64,000 bases of DNA from Aliiroseovarius pelagivivens (GTDB taxonomy: Bacteria; Pseudomonadota; Alphaproteobacteria; Rhodobacterales; Rhodobacteraceae). The position numbers and the translations under genes are program-made. The stretch spans positions 744,001 through 808,000 of the forward strand of contig NZ_OMOI01000002.1 in assembly GCF_900302485.1 (NCBI RefSeq). The letters are read 5' to 3'. The notes under the pieces were generated by a model. That model was not told the DNA's origin. It did not search any database and saw nothing but the letters and a program-made list of their open reading frames with translations. This document shows, piece after piece, positions 56,191 through 64,000 of this stretch; within the stretch, counting starts at the first letter, position 1; every line of letters starts with the position of its first letter.

Positions 56191-57177
56191 ATGCCTGAAC
56201 AACTACTCTTTGCGATGGAAGTTACCCTGAACGGCCTGATGGCCGGGGTGCTCTATGCGCTCGTCGCGCTGGGCTTTGTCTTGATCTTCAAGGCGTCCGG
56301 TATTTTTAACTTTGCCCAAGGTATGCTGGTGGTGTTCGCTGCCATGACCTTGGTGGGTGTTCAGACGGGGCAAATCCCCTTTGCACACCTGATCAACACG
56401 ATCTTCGGCACCAAGATCCACCACTTTGGATGGACCGTGCCGACGATTTTGGCGATTATTGTGGCGGGTGCCGCCATGGTGCTTGTCGCTTGGATCATCG
56501 AAAAATACATCCTTCAACACCTGATCGGTCAGCCTGACATCATCCTGTTCATGGCCACGATCGGCATGTGGTACTTCATGCACGGCTTCGCACCGTTGAT
56601 GTGGGGCTCGGAAGTGATGAAACTGGACGTTGGTCTGACCCAAGGTATCAACGAAACCATTGATACGACTACCTATAACTGGTTCGGCTATGGCTTCTTT
56701 ATCGATAACCTCGATATTGTCGCCGCCATCGTTGCCGCCCTTCTGGTGACCGCGCTGGTGCTGTTCTCGCAATACACCAAGCAAGGCCGCGCCCTGCGTG
56801 CGGTTGCGGATGACCACTCGGCTGCTTTGTCGGTCGGTATCTCGCTGCGCTTCATCTGGGTTCTGGTCTGGTCGATTGCTGGCTTTGTGGCCCTTGTCGC
56901 CGGGATCATGTGGGGCTCGAAGTCGGGCGTTCAGATCTCGCTGGCCGAGGTTGCACTGAAAGCACTTCCGGTTTTGATGCTGGGTGGCTTCACCTCGATC
57001 CCGGGCGCCATCATCGGCGGTCTGATCATCGGTGTGGGCGAGCAGCTGTTCGAATTTGCCATCGGTCCCCTTGTGGGCGGCGCAACCCAAGCCTGGTTCG
57101 CTTACGTACTGGCACTTGTCTTCCTCATCTTCCGTCCGCAAGGGCTGTTTGGTGAGAAAATCATCGAAAGGGTCTGA
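56191..57177 (+). CDS. livH: Branched-chain amino acid-type ABC transporter, permease LivH
   Basis: A 328-residue polytopic membrane protein of the LivH group. It has about eight hydrophobic segments, with the conserved AALVALGFVLIFKASGIFNFAQG-type segment at the start and GGFTSIPGAIIGGLIIG near residue 265. It forms one half of the translocation pore. It is spaced 11 bases from livG and 3 bases before livM. Confidence 0.92.
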   Translation: MPEQLLFAMEVTLNGLMAGVLYALVALGFVLIFKASGIFNFAQGMLVVFAAMTLVGVQTGQIPFAHLINTIFGTKIHHFGWTVPTILAIIVAGAAMVLVAWIIEKYILQHLIGQPDIILFMATIGMWYFMHGFAPLMWGSEVMKLDVGLTQGINETIDTTTYNWFGYGFFIDNLDIVAAIVAALLVTALVLFSQYTKQGRALRAVADDHSAALSVGISLRFIWVLVWSIAGFVALVAGIMWGSKSGVQISLAEVALKALPVLMLGGFTSIPGAIIGGLIIGVGEQLFEFAIGPLVGGATQAWFAYVLALVFLIFRPQGLFGEKIIERV

Positions 57178-57180
57178 TCA

Positions 57181-58257
57181 ATGTTTTACCGCGAAGCTGG
57201 TGATTTCAAAACGTCCTACCGTGACGATAACCAGACCTTTCCGATCCGCCTTGACCGGGCTGGATACTGGATTGTCCTGTTCGTCGCCTTCTGTGTGATC
57301 CCGTTCTTTGTGAACGACTACTGGGTGAACTCGATCTTTGCTCCGTTCTTCATCTACGCCATTGCGGCGCTGGGTCTGAACATTCTGACGGGTTATGCCG
57401 GTCAGGTATCGCTGGGTACGGGTGGTTTCATGGCTGTAGGGGCATATGCCTGCTATAAGCTGATGGTGGCCTTCCCGGACATCAACATCGTGTTCCACGT
57501 GTTGATCGCTGGCGGCATCACTGCCGCCGTGGGTGTGGCCTTCGGTCTGCCGTCGCTGCGCATCAAAGGGTTCTACCTTGCGGTTGCGACCCTTGCTGCT
57601 CAGTTCTTCCTAGTGTGGCTGTTCAACAAGGTGGCGTGGTTCTACAACTACTCGGCATCGGGTCAGATCAACGCACCTGAGCGTACCGTGTTCGGCGTGA
57701 TCGTAACTGGTCCCAACACCGAAGCCTGGGCGAAATACATGATCTGCCTGGTATTCCTGGTGGGCGTTGCCTGGGTCGCACGCAACCTGACACGCGGCAT
57801 GACTGGCCGTAAGTGGATGGGCATCCGCGACATGGACATCGCAGCCGAGATCATCGGGGTGAACCCGCTGATGGCCAAGATGTCGGCCTTCGCTGTATCG
57901 TCTTTCTTTGTCGGTATTGCTGGCGCTCTGTTCTTCGCCGTCTATCTGGGCGCTGCAGAAGCAGGTGAAAGCTTCGGTATCACCAAGTCGTTCCTGGTGC
58001 TCTTCATGGTGATCATCGGCGGCCTTGGCTCGATCTTCGGATCCTTCGCCGGTGCGGCCTTCATGGTCCTGATGCCGGTTTTCTTGAAGAACGTTTTGGT
58101 AGGTACTCTGGGCTGGCCCACTGAGATCGCTGCCGAACTGGAGTTCATCATTGTTGGTGGTTTGATCGTGGTCTTCCTGATCCTCGAACCCCATGGTTTG
58201 GCCCAACTGTGGCGTCTCACAAAAGAGAAGCTGCGCCTGTGGCCCTTCCCGCACTAA
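57181..58257 (+). CDS. livM: Branched-chain amino acid-type ABC transporter, permease LivM
   Basis: A 358-residue membrane protein of the LivM group: LGLNILTGYAGQVSLGTGGF near residue 60 and RDMDIAAEIIGVNPLMAKMSAF near residue 218 (the cytoplasmic coupling loop), and GGLGSIFGSFAGAAFMVLMP. It pairs with LivH. After its stop the operon carries an RNA hairpin before the substrate-binding protein gene. Confidence 0.92.
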   Translation: MFYREAGDFKTSYRDDNQTFPIRLDRAGYWIVLFVAFCVIPFFVNDYWVNSIFAPFFIYAIAALGLNILTGYAGQVSLGTGGFMAVGAYACYKLMVAFPDINIVFHVLIAGGITAAVGVAFGLPSLRIKGFYLAVATLAAQFFLVWLFNKVAWFYNYSASGQINAPERTVFGVIVTGPNTEAWAKYMICLVFLVGVAWVARNLTRGMTGRKWMGIRDMDIAAEIIGVNPLMAKMSAFAVSSFFVGIAGALFFAVYLGAAEAGESFGITKSFLVLFMVIIGGLGSIFGSFAGAAFMVLMPVFLKNVLVGTLGWPTEIAAELEFIIVGGLIVVFLILEPHGLAQLWRLTKEKLRLWPFPH

Positions 58258-58273
58258 GCGGGGGAAACGATCC

Positions 58274-58306
58274 GGACATCCGGCCATGAGGAGCGGTCGG
58301 GTGTCC
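58274..58306 (+). other. Intercistronic RNA hairpin, livM to substrate-binding protein
   Basis: A 12-bp stem (58274-58285 with 58295-58306, two G-U pairs, 9-base loop) lies between livM and the binding-protein gene. No T run follows. Such hairpins block exonucleases and alter the level of neighbouring cistrons. Confidence 0.6.
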
Positions 58307-58361
58307 AAACGCAATGCTGCCCATAAGGGCACAATATTTTGCTAATCTAGGGAGGAAGCAA

Positions 58362-59648
58362 ATGACTTTTAAACGTGTTGCCGCGGCGTCTGTAGCCGCA
58401 CTGATGGTAGGCTCGCCTGTAATGGCGGATCTGGTATTCCCATCGCTGAGCTATCGGACCGGTCCGTTCGCCGCTGGTGGTATTCCTTACGCCGACGGTT
58501 TTGCCGACTACTTCACGCTGCTCAACGAGCGTGACGGTGGTATCGGTGGCGTAGCAGTTCAGACACCCGAGTGTGAAACTGCTTATAACACCGAAAAAGG
58601 TGTGGAATGCTACGAAGCCACCAAAGGCGAAGGCGCTCTGGCCTATAACCCGCTGTCGACTGGTATCACTTATCAGCTGATCCCCAAAGCGACCGCTGAC
58701 GACATTCCGCTGTACACCCCCGGTTACGGCCGTACCTCGGCCGCGAACGGCGATGTGTTCAGCCACGTGTTCAACTTCCCGGCCAACTACTGGAACGGTG
58801 CTTCGGCAGCTATCAACCACGTTCTGGACCTGAACGGTGGCGATCTGAACGGCAAGAAAATCGTTCTGCTGCACTTCAACGGCGCCTACGGTAAAGAGCC
58901 GATCCCGACCCTGACCAAACTGGGCGAAAAGCACGGCTTCGATCTGACCACTATTCCGATCGACTATCCGGGCCAGGAGCAGAAAGCTCAGTGGCTGCAG
59001 ATCCGCCGCGAGAAGCCTGACTACGTTCTGTTCTGGGGCTGGGGCGTGATGAACCAGGTTGCCATTCAGGAAGCCGCAAACATCCGCTACCCGATGGACC
59101 AGTTCATCGGTGTATGGTGGTCCGGTGCAGAGCATGACGTGAAGCCTGCTGGCGAAAAGGCCACCGGTTATAAAGCGATGACCTTCCACGGTGTTGGTTC
59201 GGACTATCCGGTCTTTGGCGACCTGCAGAAATACGTTGTAGACGCTGGTAAAGCAGCGGGCGACGGCTCCAACGTTGGTACCGTTATCTACAACCGTGGT
59301 GTTTACGCTGCGATGATGCTGGCTGAAGCTGCAGCGAAAGCTCAGGAAATCCACGGTGTTGCAGACATCACCTCGGGTCAGATGCGCGATGGTCTGGAAC
59401 AGCTGGAAATCACCAACGCACGCATGGCCGAACTGGGCATGGAAGGCTTCGGCCCCGAGTTCAAAGTGAGCTGTGCAAACCACGGTGGCCCGGGCGCGAT
59501 TGCGATCCAGCAGTGGGATGGTGCTGCCGGCAAATGGTCGCTGATCACCGACTTCTCGGGATCGGACATGGATGTTATCCAGCCGCTGATCGACGCTGAC
59601 TCGGCTGCTTATGCTGCTGAAAACAAAATCGAGCCGCAGTGTAACTAA
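58362..59648 (+). CDS. ABC transporter substrate-binding protein (Liv type)
   Basis: A 428-residue periplasmic binding protein with a signal peptide (about 1-22, cleavage after VMA) and the two-lobed fold; SLSYRTGPFAAGGIPYADGF at the start of the mature part and GKKIVLLHFNGAYGKEPIPTL near residue 165 mark the Liv/peripla_BP_6 class. Four Cys (CETAYNTEKGVECYE and two near the end) suggest one or two disulfides. The ATG at 58362 sits behind GGGAGGAAG. It likely binds an acid used by the flanking ligases, not necessarily an amino acid. It is boxed by two hairpins. Confidence 0.92.
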   Translation: MTFKRVAAASVAALMVGSPVMADLVFPSLSYRTGPFAAGGIPYADGFADYFTLLNERDGGIGGVAVQTPECETAYNTEKGVECYEATKGEGALAYNPLSTGITYQLIPKATADDIPLYTPGYGRTSAANGDVFSHVFNFPANYWNGASAAINHVLDLNGGDLNGKKIVLLHFNGAYGKEPIPTLTKLGEKHGFDLTTIPIDYPGQEQKAQWLQIRREKPDYVLFWGWGVMNQVAIQEAANIRYPMDQFIGVWWSGAEHDVKPAGEKATGYKAMTFHGVGSDYPVFGDLQKYVVDAGKAAGDGSNVGTVIYNRGVYAAMMLAEAAAKAQEIHGVADITSGQMRDGLEQLEITNARMAELGMEGFGPEFKVSCANHGGPGAIAIQQWDGAAGKWSLITDFSGSDMDVIQPLIDADSAAYAAENKIEPQCN

Positions 59649-59660
59649 TACACCGGCACG

Positions 59661-59684
59661 CGTCCGGGCCTTCGGGCCCGGACG
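59661..59684 (+). other. Intercistronic RNA hairpin after the substrate-binding protein gene
   Basis: A perfect 10-bp stem with a UUCG tetraloop (59661-59670 with 59675-59684), 12 bases after the stop, and no T run. Highly stable; suited to partial termination or 3' protection of the binding-protein message. Confidence 0.75.
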
Positions 59685-59719
59685 ACCCCTAGAAACGACT
59701 ACGAACAGGACGCCCTGAT

Positions 59720-60544
59720 ATGCTGGACGCTGAAAAGACCGCAGAGACCCTGCTTGAGGTCAACAATATCGAGGTCATCTACAATCACGTGATCCTCGTG
59801 CTGAAAGGCGTAAGCCTGTCTGTTCCCAAGGGCGGCATCACTGCGCTGCTTGGTGGTAACGGTGCAGGAAAAACGACGACCCTTAAGGCCATTTCGAACC
59901 TGCTTCAGGCAGAGCGCGGCGAAGTGACCAAAGGTACGATCGATCACAAGGGCGAGAACATCGCCGAATTGAACCCGGCCGCATTGGTGAAACGCGGTGT
60001 CATTCAGGTGATGGAAGGCCGTCACTGCTTTGAACACCTGACCGTTGAAGAGAACCTTCTGACCGGTGCCTACACGCGCACAGATGGTCGGGCCGCGGTC
60101 GCGAAAGACCTGGAAATGGTCTATGAGTACTTCCCGCGTTTGGCCGAGCGCCGCAAGTCGCAGGCTGGTTATACCTCGGGTGGTGAGCAACAGATGGTCG
60201 CAATGGGCCGCGCAATGATGTCGCGCCCGGATATGATCCTTCTGGACGAACCGTCGATGGGTCTGGCCCCGCAGCTGGTAGAGCAGATCTTCCAGATCGT
60301 GAAACGTCTGAACGAAGAGCAGGGCACCACGTTCCTGTTGGCCGAACAGAACACCAACGTGGCGCTGAAATATTCCCACTATGGTTACATTCTGGAAAAT
60401 GGCCGCATCGTGATGGACGGCCCCGCTGCCGAACTGCGCGAGAACCCGGACGTTAAGGAATTTTACCTTGGTATGTCGGATGAAGGTCGTAAGAGCTTCC
60501 GCGACGTGCGCTCGTATCGCCGCCGTAAGCGTTGGCTGGCCTAA
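59720..60544 (+). CDS. livF: Branched-chain amino acid-type ABC transporter, ATP-binding protein LivF
   Basis: A 274-residue ATPase: Walker A GGNGAGKTTT near residue 44, signature TSGGEQQMVAMGRAMM near 154, Walker B MILLDEPSMGLAPQ near 172, and a His-less switch LLAEQNTN. It has a longer, basic C-terminal tail (RRRKRWLA) than usual. It is encoded apart from livGHM by the binding-protein gene. Confidence 0.93.
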   Translation: MLDAEKTAETLLEVNNIEVIYNHVILVLKGVSLSVPKGGITALLGGNGAGKTTTLKAISNLLQAERGEVTKGTIDHKGENIAELNPAALVKRGVIQVMEGRHCFEHLTVEENLLTGAYTRTDGRAAVAKDLEMVYEYFPRLAERRKSQAGYTSGGEQQMVAMGRAMMSRPDMILLDEPSMGLAPQLVEQIFQIVKRLNEEQGTTFLLAEQNTNVALKYSHYGYILENGRIVMDGPAAELRENPDVKEFYLGMSDEGRKSFRDVRSYRRRKRWLA

Positions 60545-60588
60545 TTCGGCCCGCCCTCCACGGCGACCCAACTTTAACATGATTTAAT

Positions 60589-60606
60589 CGCCGATCTTGG
60601 TCGGCG
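60589..60606 (+). other. Intercistronic RNA hairpin between livF and the PaaK-like gene
   Basis: A perfect 6-bp stem (60589-60594 with 60601-60606, 6-base loop), 45 bases after livF and 19 before the next start. No T run. Confidence 0.5.
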
Positions 60607-60624
60607 CAGACAGAGGTTATGCTC

Positions 60625-61845
60625 ATGTCCAACTATTTTGATGCGCTCGAGACCCGTTCGGAAGATGAACGCGCCTCTGGTTTGGCGGCAGCCCTGCCTG
60701 AACAGATCGCCCGCGCACAAGCGCTGGCTGGCTATGCCAATCTGCTGGCGGATGTCGACGCGGCAAGCGTCACGTCGGCCGGGGCTCTGGCTGCGCTGCC
60801 AGTTTTGCGTAAATCCGAGATTGGCAAAGCGCAGGCGGCAGATGGCCCCTTGGGTGGGTTCGGAGGTCTGCCGACGCATGAGTTTGCGCATATCTTCCAA
60901 AGCCCCGGTCCTATCTATGAACCCGGTGGTGTTGGCCATGACTGGTGGCGCATGGGGCGTTTCCTGAGCGCCTGTGGCATCGGCAAGGGCGACATCGTGC
61001 AGAACTGCTTCGGGTATCACCTGACGCCCGCTGGCATGATCTTTGAGAACGGTGCACGCGCCGTTGGCGCGGCGGTTATCCCCGCCGGCGTCGGGCAGAC
61101 CGAACTTCAGGTGCGCGCCGCTGCCGATATCGGCACCACGGCTTATGCCGGCACGCCCGACTATCTGAAGATCATTCTGGATCGTGCGGATGCGGATGGC
61201 GTGAAGCTGAAGATCACCAAGGCTGCTGTCGGCGGCGGGGCGTTGTTCCCCAGCCTGCGTCAGGAATACGCCGACCGTGGCATTACCTGCCTACAAAGCT
61301 ATGCGACCGCCGATCTGGGCAACGTTGCGTATGAAAGCGATGCGATGGAAGGCATGATCGTCGATGAAGGCGTGATCGTCGAGATCGTCCGCCCTGGCAC
61401 CGGTGATCCCGTTGCACCAGGCGAGGTGGGCGAGGTCGTTGTGACAACGTTGAACCCCGATTATCCGCTGATCCGTTTCGCAACCGGCGATCTGTCGGCT
61501 GTCCTGCCGGGTGTCAGCCCCTGTGGCCGTACCAACATGCGGATCAAGGGCTGGATGGGCCGCGCAGACCAGACCGCCAAGATCAAGGGTATGTTCGTCC
61601 GTCCCGAGCAGGTCGCAGATTTCGTCGCCAAGCACGCCGAGATCGCCAAGGCCCGCGTCATTGCCACCCGCGAGGGTGAGATGGACGCCATGACCGTTCA
61701 GGTCGAGGCTGACGGCGGGAACGCTGACGCCTATGCCAAATCGGTGGCGGATACGCTGAAACTGAAAGGCAAGATCGAACTGGTCGCTCCGGGCAGCTTG
61801 CCCAACGATGGCATCGTCATCGACGACCAGCGCGTCTACGACTAA
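60625..61845 (+). CDS. Phenylacetate-CoA ligase family protein (PaaK-like)
   Basis: A 406-residue AMP-dependent ligase of the PaaK type: N-terminal part with ALPVLRKSEI, an SPGPIYEPGG segment, CFGYHLTPAGM, the adenylate-binding QSYATADLGNVAYE and a C-terminal PLIRFATGDLS followed by GRADQTAKIKGMFVRPEQV. It would convert an aromatic acid to its CoA ester. ATG 60625 is preferred because GAGG lies eight bases upstream; the ATG at 60619 is too close. It ends the Liv operon. Confidence 0.85.
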   Translation: MSNYFDALETRSEDERASGLAAALPEQIARAQALAGYANLLADVDAASVTSAGALAALPVLRKSEIGKAQAADGPLGGFGGLPTHEFAHIFQSPGPIYEPGGVGHDWWRMGRFLSACGIGKGDIVQNCFGYHLTPAGMIFENGARAVGAAVIPAGVGQTELQVRAAADIGTTAYAGTPDYLKIILDRADADGVKLKITKAAVGGGALFPSLRQEYADRGITCLQSYATADLGNVAYESDAMEGMIVDEGVIVEIVRPGTGDPVAPGEVGEVVVTTLNPDYPLIRFATGDLSAVLPGVSPCGRTNMRIKGWMGRADQTAKIKGMFVRPEQVADFVAKHAEIAKARVIATREGEMDAMTVQVEADGGNADAYAKSVADTLKLKGKIELVAPGSLPNDGIVIDDQRVYD

Positions 61846-61872
61846 GCCCAATTTTATCAGGCTTCCTCCCGG

Positions 61873-61906
61873 AAGGGGCTGGGGAAACCCGGCCCTTTCT
61901 GTTTTT
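61873..61906 (+). terminator. Terminator of the Liv/ligase operon
   Basis: An 11-bp stem (61873-61883 with 61888-61898, GAAA loop, two G-U pairs) is followed by CTGTTTTT, 27 bases after the ligase stop. Confidence 0.8.
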
Positions 61907-61952
61907 GTGGGGTGGCTTGCAAGCAGCGCTTTCGAAGCGATGCGCCAAACAC

Positions 61953-61980
61953 AAAAAAGCCGCCCAGAGGGCGGCTTTTT
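61953..61980. terminator. Bidirectional terminator between the Liv operon and rpmJ
   Basis: A perfect 8-bp stem (61958-61965 with 61969-61976, 3-base loop) has T runs on both sides (five on +, six on -). On the minus strand it terminates rpmJ. Confidence 0.9.
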
Positions 61981-62000
61981 CTGTAACGCTGCTGAAGCGA

Positions 62001-62126
62001 TTAGCCCTGACGGGCTTTGAACCGGCGCTGCGTCTTGTTGATCACGTATACGCGGCCTTTACGGCGCACGACACGGCAATCACGGTGACGGTTTTTCAGC
62101 GAGCGGAGCGAGTTGCGAACTTTCAT
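62001..62126 (-). CDS. rpmJ: 50S ribosomal protein bL36
   Basis: The 41-residue protein reads [20 protein letters not shown] and ends with a [11 protein letters not shown] tail. This is the alphaproteobacterial bL36 (type B-like, with one Cys only instead of the zinc CxxC set). AAGGAGAAGGACC precedes its ATG and a strong terminator follows its stop. It belongs to the large subunit. Confidence 0.95.
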   Translation of the reverse strand: MKVRNSLRSLKNRHRDCRVVRRKGRVYVINKTQRRFKARQG

Positions 62127-62207
62127 GGTCCTTCTCCTTCAACGCGGCGCTGCGGTTGCGCCTGGGCTTCAGTTTACCTTCTGACCTTTCGGTCATCTGG
62201 CGGTTCA

Positions 62208-62282
62208 TGGTGGGCGATACTGGGATCGAACCAGTGACCCCTTCGATGTCAACGAAGTGCTCTACCGCTGAGCTAATCGCCC
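62208..62282 (-). tRNA. tRNA-Val (GAC anticodon)
   Basis: The minus strand gives a full cloverleaf: acceptor GGGCGAT/ATCGCCC, D-arm, anticodon stem CTTCG/CGAAG with loop TTGACAT (GAC reads GUC/GUU valine codons), variable loop GGGTC, T-arm ACTGG/CCAGT with TTCGATC loop, and CCA encoded. Total 75 bases. Confidence 0.97.
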
Positions 62283-62436
62283 TAAAATCTCTGCCGAAAC
62301 AGCCTATTCAGGCCGATCCAAACGATACGACGCGGGAAAGCCCGCGCCAGTTCGCGTTGCTATAAAAGGAGTCGGGGCCACGCGCAAGGGCTTTTGGCAA
62401 GAGTTTTTTACTTTATAAAGAGCTTAGGAGGCAAAG

Positions 62437-63297
62437 ATGCTCGGGCAGACATTTTCGTTGTATCGTCCACGGTTCGAGGACACCAGCGTCGTTTTCGCGT
62501 CGCCGCATAGTGGGTCCCACTATGATGAGGTGTTTCTGAACGAGACTGTTCTTGACGAACGCACCATCAGATCGTCTGAAGACGCCTATGTTGATAGGCT
62601 TTATGCCTTTGCGACCGAGTGCGGCGCCCCGTTTCTATGCGCCAACACCCCGCGCGCTTATGTGGACCTGAATCGCGGCGCGGACGAACTGGATCCTGCA
62701 TTGATTGCCGGCTTGCGCCGATCAACGCTGAACCCGCGCATATCCTCGGGGCTAGGCGTGATTCCACGCGTCGTGGCAGGGGGGCGGGCGATTTATCGCG
62801 GGAAGATGACCTTGGGGGCGGCGCAGAAGCGACTAAGCGCCCATTGGCATCCTTATCACAACACGCTCCGCCAACTTATGGATGAACGCCAGGCCAGATT
62901 CGGGCAGGCAATCTTGCTGGACTGCCATTCGATGCCGCACGAGGCTTTGGCCAGTCTGCGCCGCAACTCGTCGGACATGCCTGAGATCGTTCTGGGTGAC
63001 AGATTCGGAGCGTCAGCAGGCGCCGAGATCGTCGACGCGGTCGAGGCGGCTTTTCAAAATGCTGGGTTCCGTACAGCACGCAACATGCCTTTTGCTGGCG
63101 CGTTCATGGCGCAGCACTATGGTCGTCCTCAAGTTGGGCGTCACGTTGTTCAGATCGAGATCGACCGCGCGCTTTACATGGACGAGGCATCGATCACACC
63201 GAACTATCGCTTTACCGAGATTCAGAACCGTCTTCGTGCCGTTATCGCGCAGATTGCTGATTTCGGCCGTCGCGATTCGGCGCTGGCTGCCGAATAA
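62437..63297 (+). CDS. N-formylglutamate amidohydrolase family protein
   Basis: A 286-residue protein of the FGase (HutG-like) family: SPHSGSHYDEVF near residue 22, the acidic/Arg block TPRAYVDLNRGADELDP near residue 70, LDCHSMPHE near 165 and HYGRPQVGRHVVQIEIDRALYM near 227. Such enzymes release formate from formylglutamate in histidine breakdown, or act in related pathways. No hut genes are beside it. ATG 62437 has TAGGAGG upstream. Confidence 0.88.
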   Translation: MLGQTFSLYRPRFEDTSVVFASPHSGSHYDEVFLNETVLDERTIRSSEDAYVDRLYAFATECGAPFLCANTPRAYVDLNRGADELDPALIAGLRRSTLNPRISSGLGVIPRVVAGGRAIYRGKMTLGAAQKRLSAHWHPYHNTLRQLMDERQARFGQAILLDCHSMPHEALASLRRNSSDMPEIVLGDRFGASAGAEIVDAVEAAFQNAGFRTARNMPFAGAFMAQHYGRPQVGRHVVQIEIDRALYMDEASITPNYRFTEIQNRLRAVIAQIADFGRRDSALAAE

Positions 63298-63300
63298 CAC

Positions 63301-64000
63301 TTAACGAAGCCCACGCCCTTTCTTGATCGCGTCCTTCCCAAAGCGTGCACGGATTTTATCTGTGGCCCTTTCCGCCTGACGCCTCTGTTCCGCGTTTGGG
63401 TCCAGCAGATCCTGCGTCACATCCGTTTGGATGGCAGGGCCGATATGGCTGAGCCCGACGCCGATCAGTCGAAACGGTCCCTTGTCCAGTACAGTGTCCA
63501 GCAGAGCACGGGCAGTGCGATAGATGCGATCCGCAGAGTGGGTCATGTCCCCCAGATTGCTTTGCCGACTAAGCGCACGAAAATCGGCGCGTTTCAGTTT
63601 CAGGGTCACAACCTGCCCCGCCATGTCGCGCGCCTTTGCTCGGTCCGAGACATTTTCGGCCAGACGCCATAGATGGCCGTCCAGAAGATCAGGGTTGGCG
63701 GTGTCCTCGAAAAACGTGGTTTCGTTCGAGATCGACTTGATCGGCGCATTGGCCGAGACGCGTCGTTTGTCCTGACCGCGCGCCAGATGCCACAGACGCT
63801 CGCCCATGCCGCCAAAGCGGGCCACAAGGTCTTCCTTGTCCCAGCGCAGCAGGTCCTCGAACGTGTGAACGCCCGCCTTGTCCAGCTGCGCCTGACTGAC
63901 GCCGCCCACGCCCCAGATCAGGCCCACGGGTTTGTCGCGCAGGAAGTCCATTGTCTCGGCCTTTCCAATGACTGAAAATCCGCGCGGTTTATCCAGATCG
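63301..64000 (-). CDS. dinB: DNA polymerase IV (C-terminal part, runs off the window)
   Basis: The open frame enters from the right edge and its last 232 codons are seen: DKPRGFSVIGKAE, the thumb/HhH region (VGLIWGVGGVSQAQLDKAGV) and the little-finger domain with KSISNETTF. These are the DinB (Y-family translesion) C-terminal features. The N-terminal palm with the catalytic acidic residues lies outside the window. It converges on the formylglutamate amidohydrolase gene, 3 bases away. Confidence 0.93.
   Translation of the reverse strand, partial: DLDKPRGFSVIGKAETMDFLRDKPVGLIWGVGGVSQAQLDKAGVHTFEDLLRWDKEDLVARFGGMGERLWHLARGQDKRRVSANAPIKSISNETTFFEDTANPDLLDGHLWRLAENVSDRAKARDMAGQVVTLKLKRADFRALSRQSNLGDMTHSADRIYRTARALLDTVLDKGPFRLIGVGLSHIGPAIQTDVTQDLLDPNAEQRRQAERATDKIRARFGKDAIKKGRGLR

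Noticed and set aside
60573..60586. TTAA-N6-TTAA between livF and the PaaK-like gene as a second CtrA box
   Set aside because: The spacing is six rather than seven bases and the site is inside an operon.
62208..62282. tRNA-Val as an integration site
   Set aside because: No copy of the tRNA 3' end occurs downstream and the adjoining genes are housekeeping genes.
1..64000. Defence island, prophage, gene-transfer-agent or integrative element
   Set aside because: No integrase, transposase, capsid, restriction, toxin-antitoxin or CRISPR gene, and no direct-repeat att pair at the tRNA-Val, was found.

Overview
The window is chromosomal DNA of a marine alphaproteobacterium, most likely a Rhodobacterales (Roseobacter-group) species. 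I infer this from high-GC coding sequence and from the lineage-typical content: alpha-type SerC with an alphaproteobacterial serC leader, endonuclease-type MutL, DUF1674/DUF3035/DUF5665 proteins, a Hint-domain protein, an RTX protein with a CtrA-type box, and a Liv transporter flanked by acyl-CoA ligases. No rRNA, phage, transposase, CRISPR or plasmid gene was seen. It reads as core genome with a few accessory insertions.

Layout: 0-8 kb holds a lipoprotein, a HAD phosphatase, an ionotropic-glutamate-receptor-like channel, dapD, a LOG-family protein, a methyltransferase, an EF-hand/Hint protein and rlmN. 8-15 kb holds an IalB-like protein, a zinc-type asparaginase, and the serine pathway (serB divergent from serC-serA, with a candidate serC leader RNA). 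15-23 kb holds a MarR/isochorismatase pair with overlapping palindromes, pnp, a fatty-acid hydroxylase, rpsO, DUF5665, an RTX protein and a DUF1643 protein. 22.7-32.5 kb holds deoA, dapB, rbfA-truB, DUF1674, an RsmB-type methyltransferase, a heparinase-like protein, purH, lspA and a DUF3035 lipoprotein. 32.6-38.4 kb is a likely operon: two M16 peptidases, mutL and rmuC.

38-44.4 kb is more accessory: a low-GC DUF6924-like gene, a FocA/NirC-type channel, a DUF6782-like HExxH protein and a minus-strand cluster of histidine phosphatase, LYS1-type saccharopine dehydrogenase, SemiSWEET transporter, LYS9-type saccharopine dehydrogenase and a PhnZ-like HD protein. This looks like a lysine-saccharopine catabolic unit. 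A perfect 16-bp palindrome lies between it and a divergent formate dehydrogenase alpha subunit that has no beta or gamma partner nearby.

47.8-51 kb is glpD and its DeoR-type regulator, packed between neighbours with 4-bp convergent overlaps. 50.3-61.9 kb is a two-component system (hybrid kinase and regulator) divergent from an operon of acyl-CoA synthetase, LivG, LivH, LivM, substrate-binding protein, LivF and a PaaK-like ligase. The last three junctions each carry an RNA hairpin, and a terminator ends the operon. The end of the window holds rpmJ, tRNA-Val(GAC), an N-formylglutamate amidohydrolase-like gene and the 3' part of dinB.

No single locus is proven to be a new system. The best candidates are the saccharopine/SemiSWEET/HD-oxygenase cluster with its palindrome, the channel with a non-canonical selectivity filter, the CtrA-box RTX gene, and the hairpin-punctuated Liv/ligase operon.
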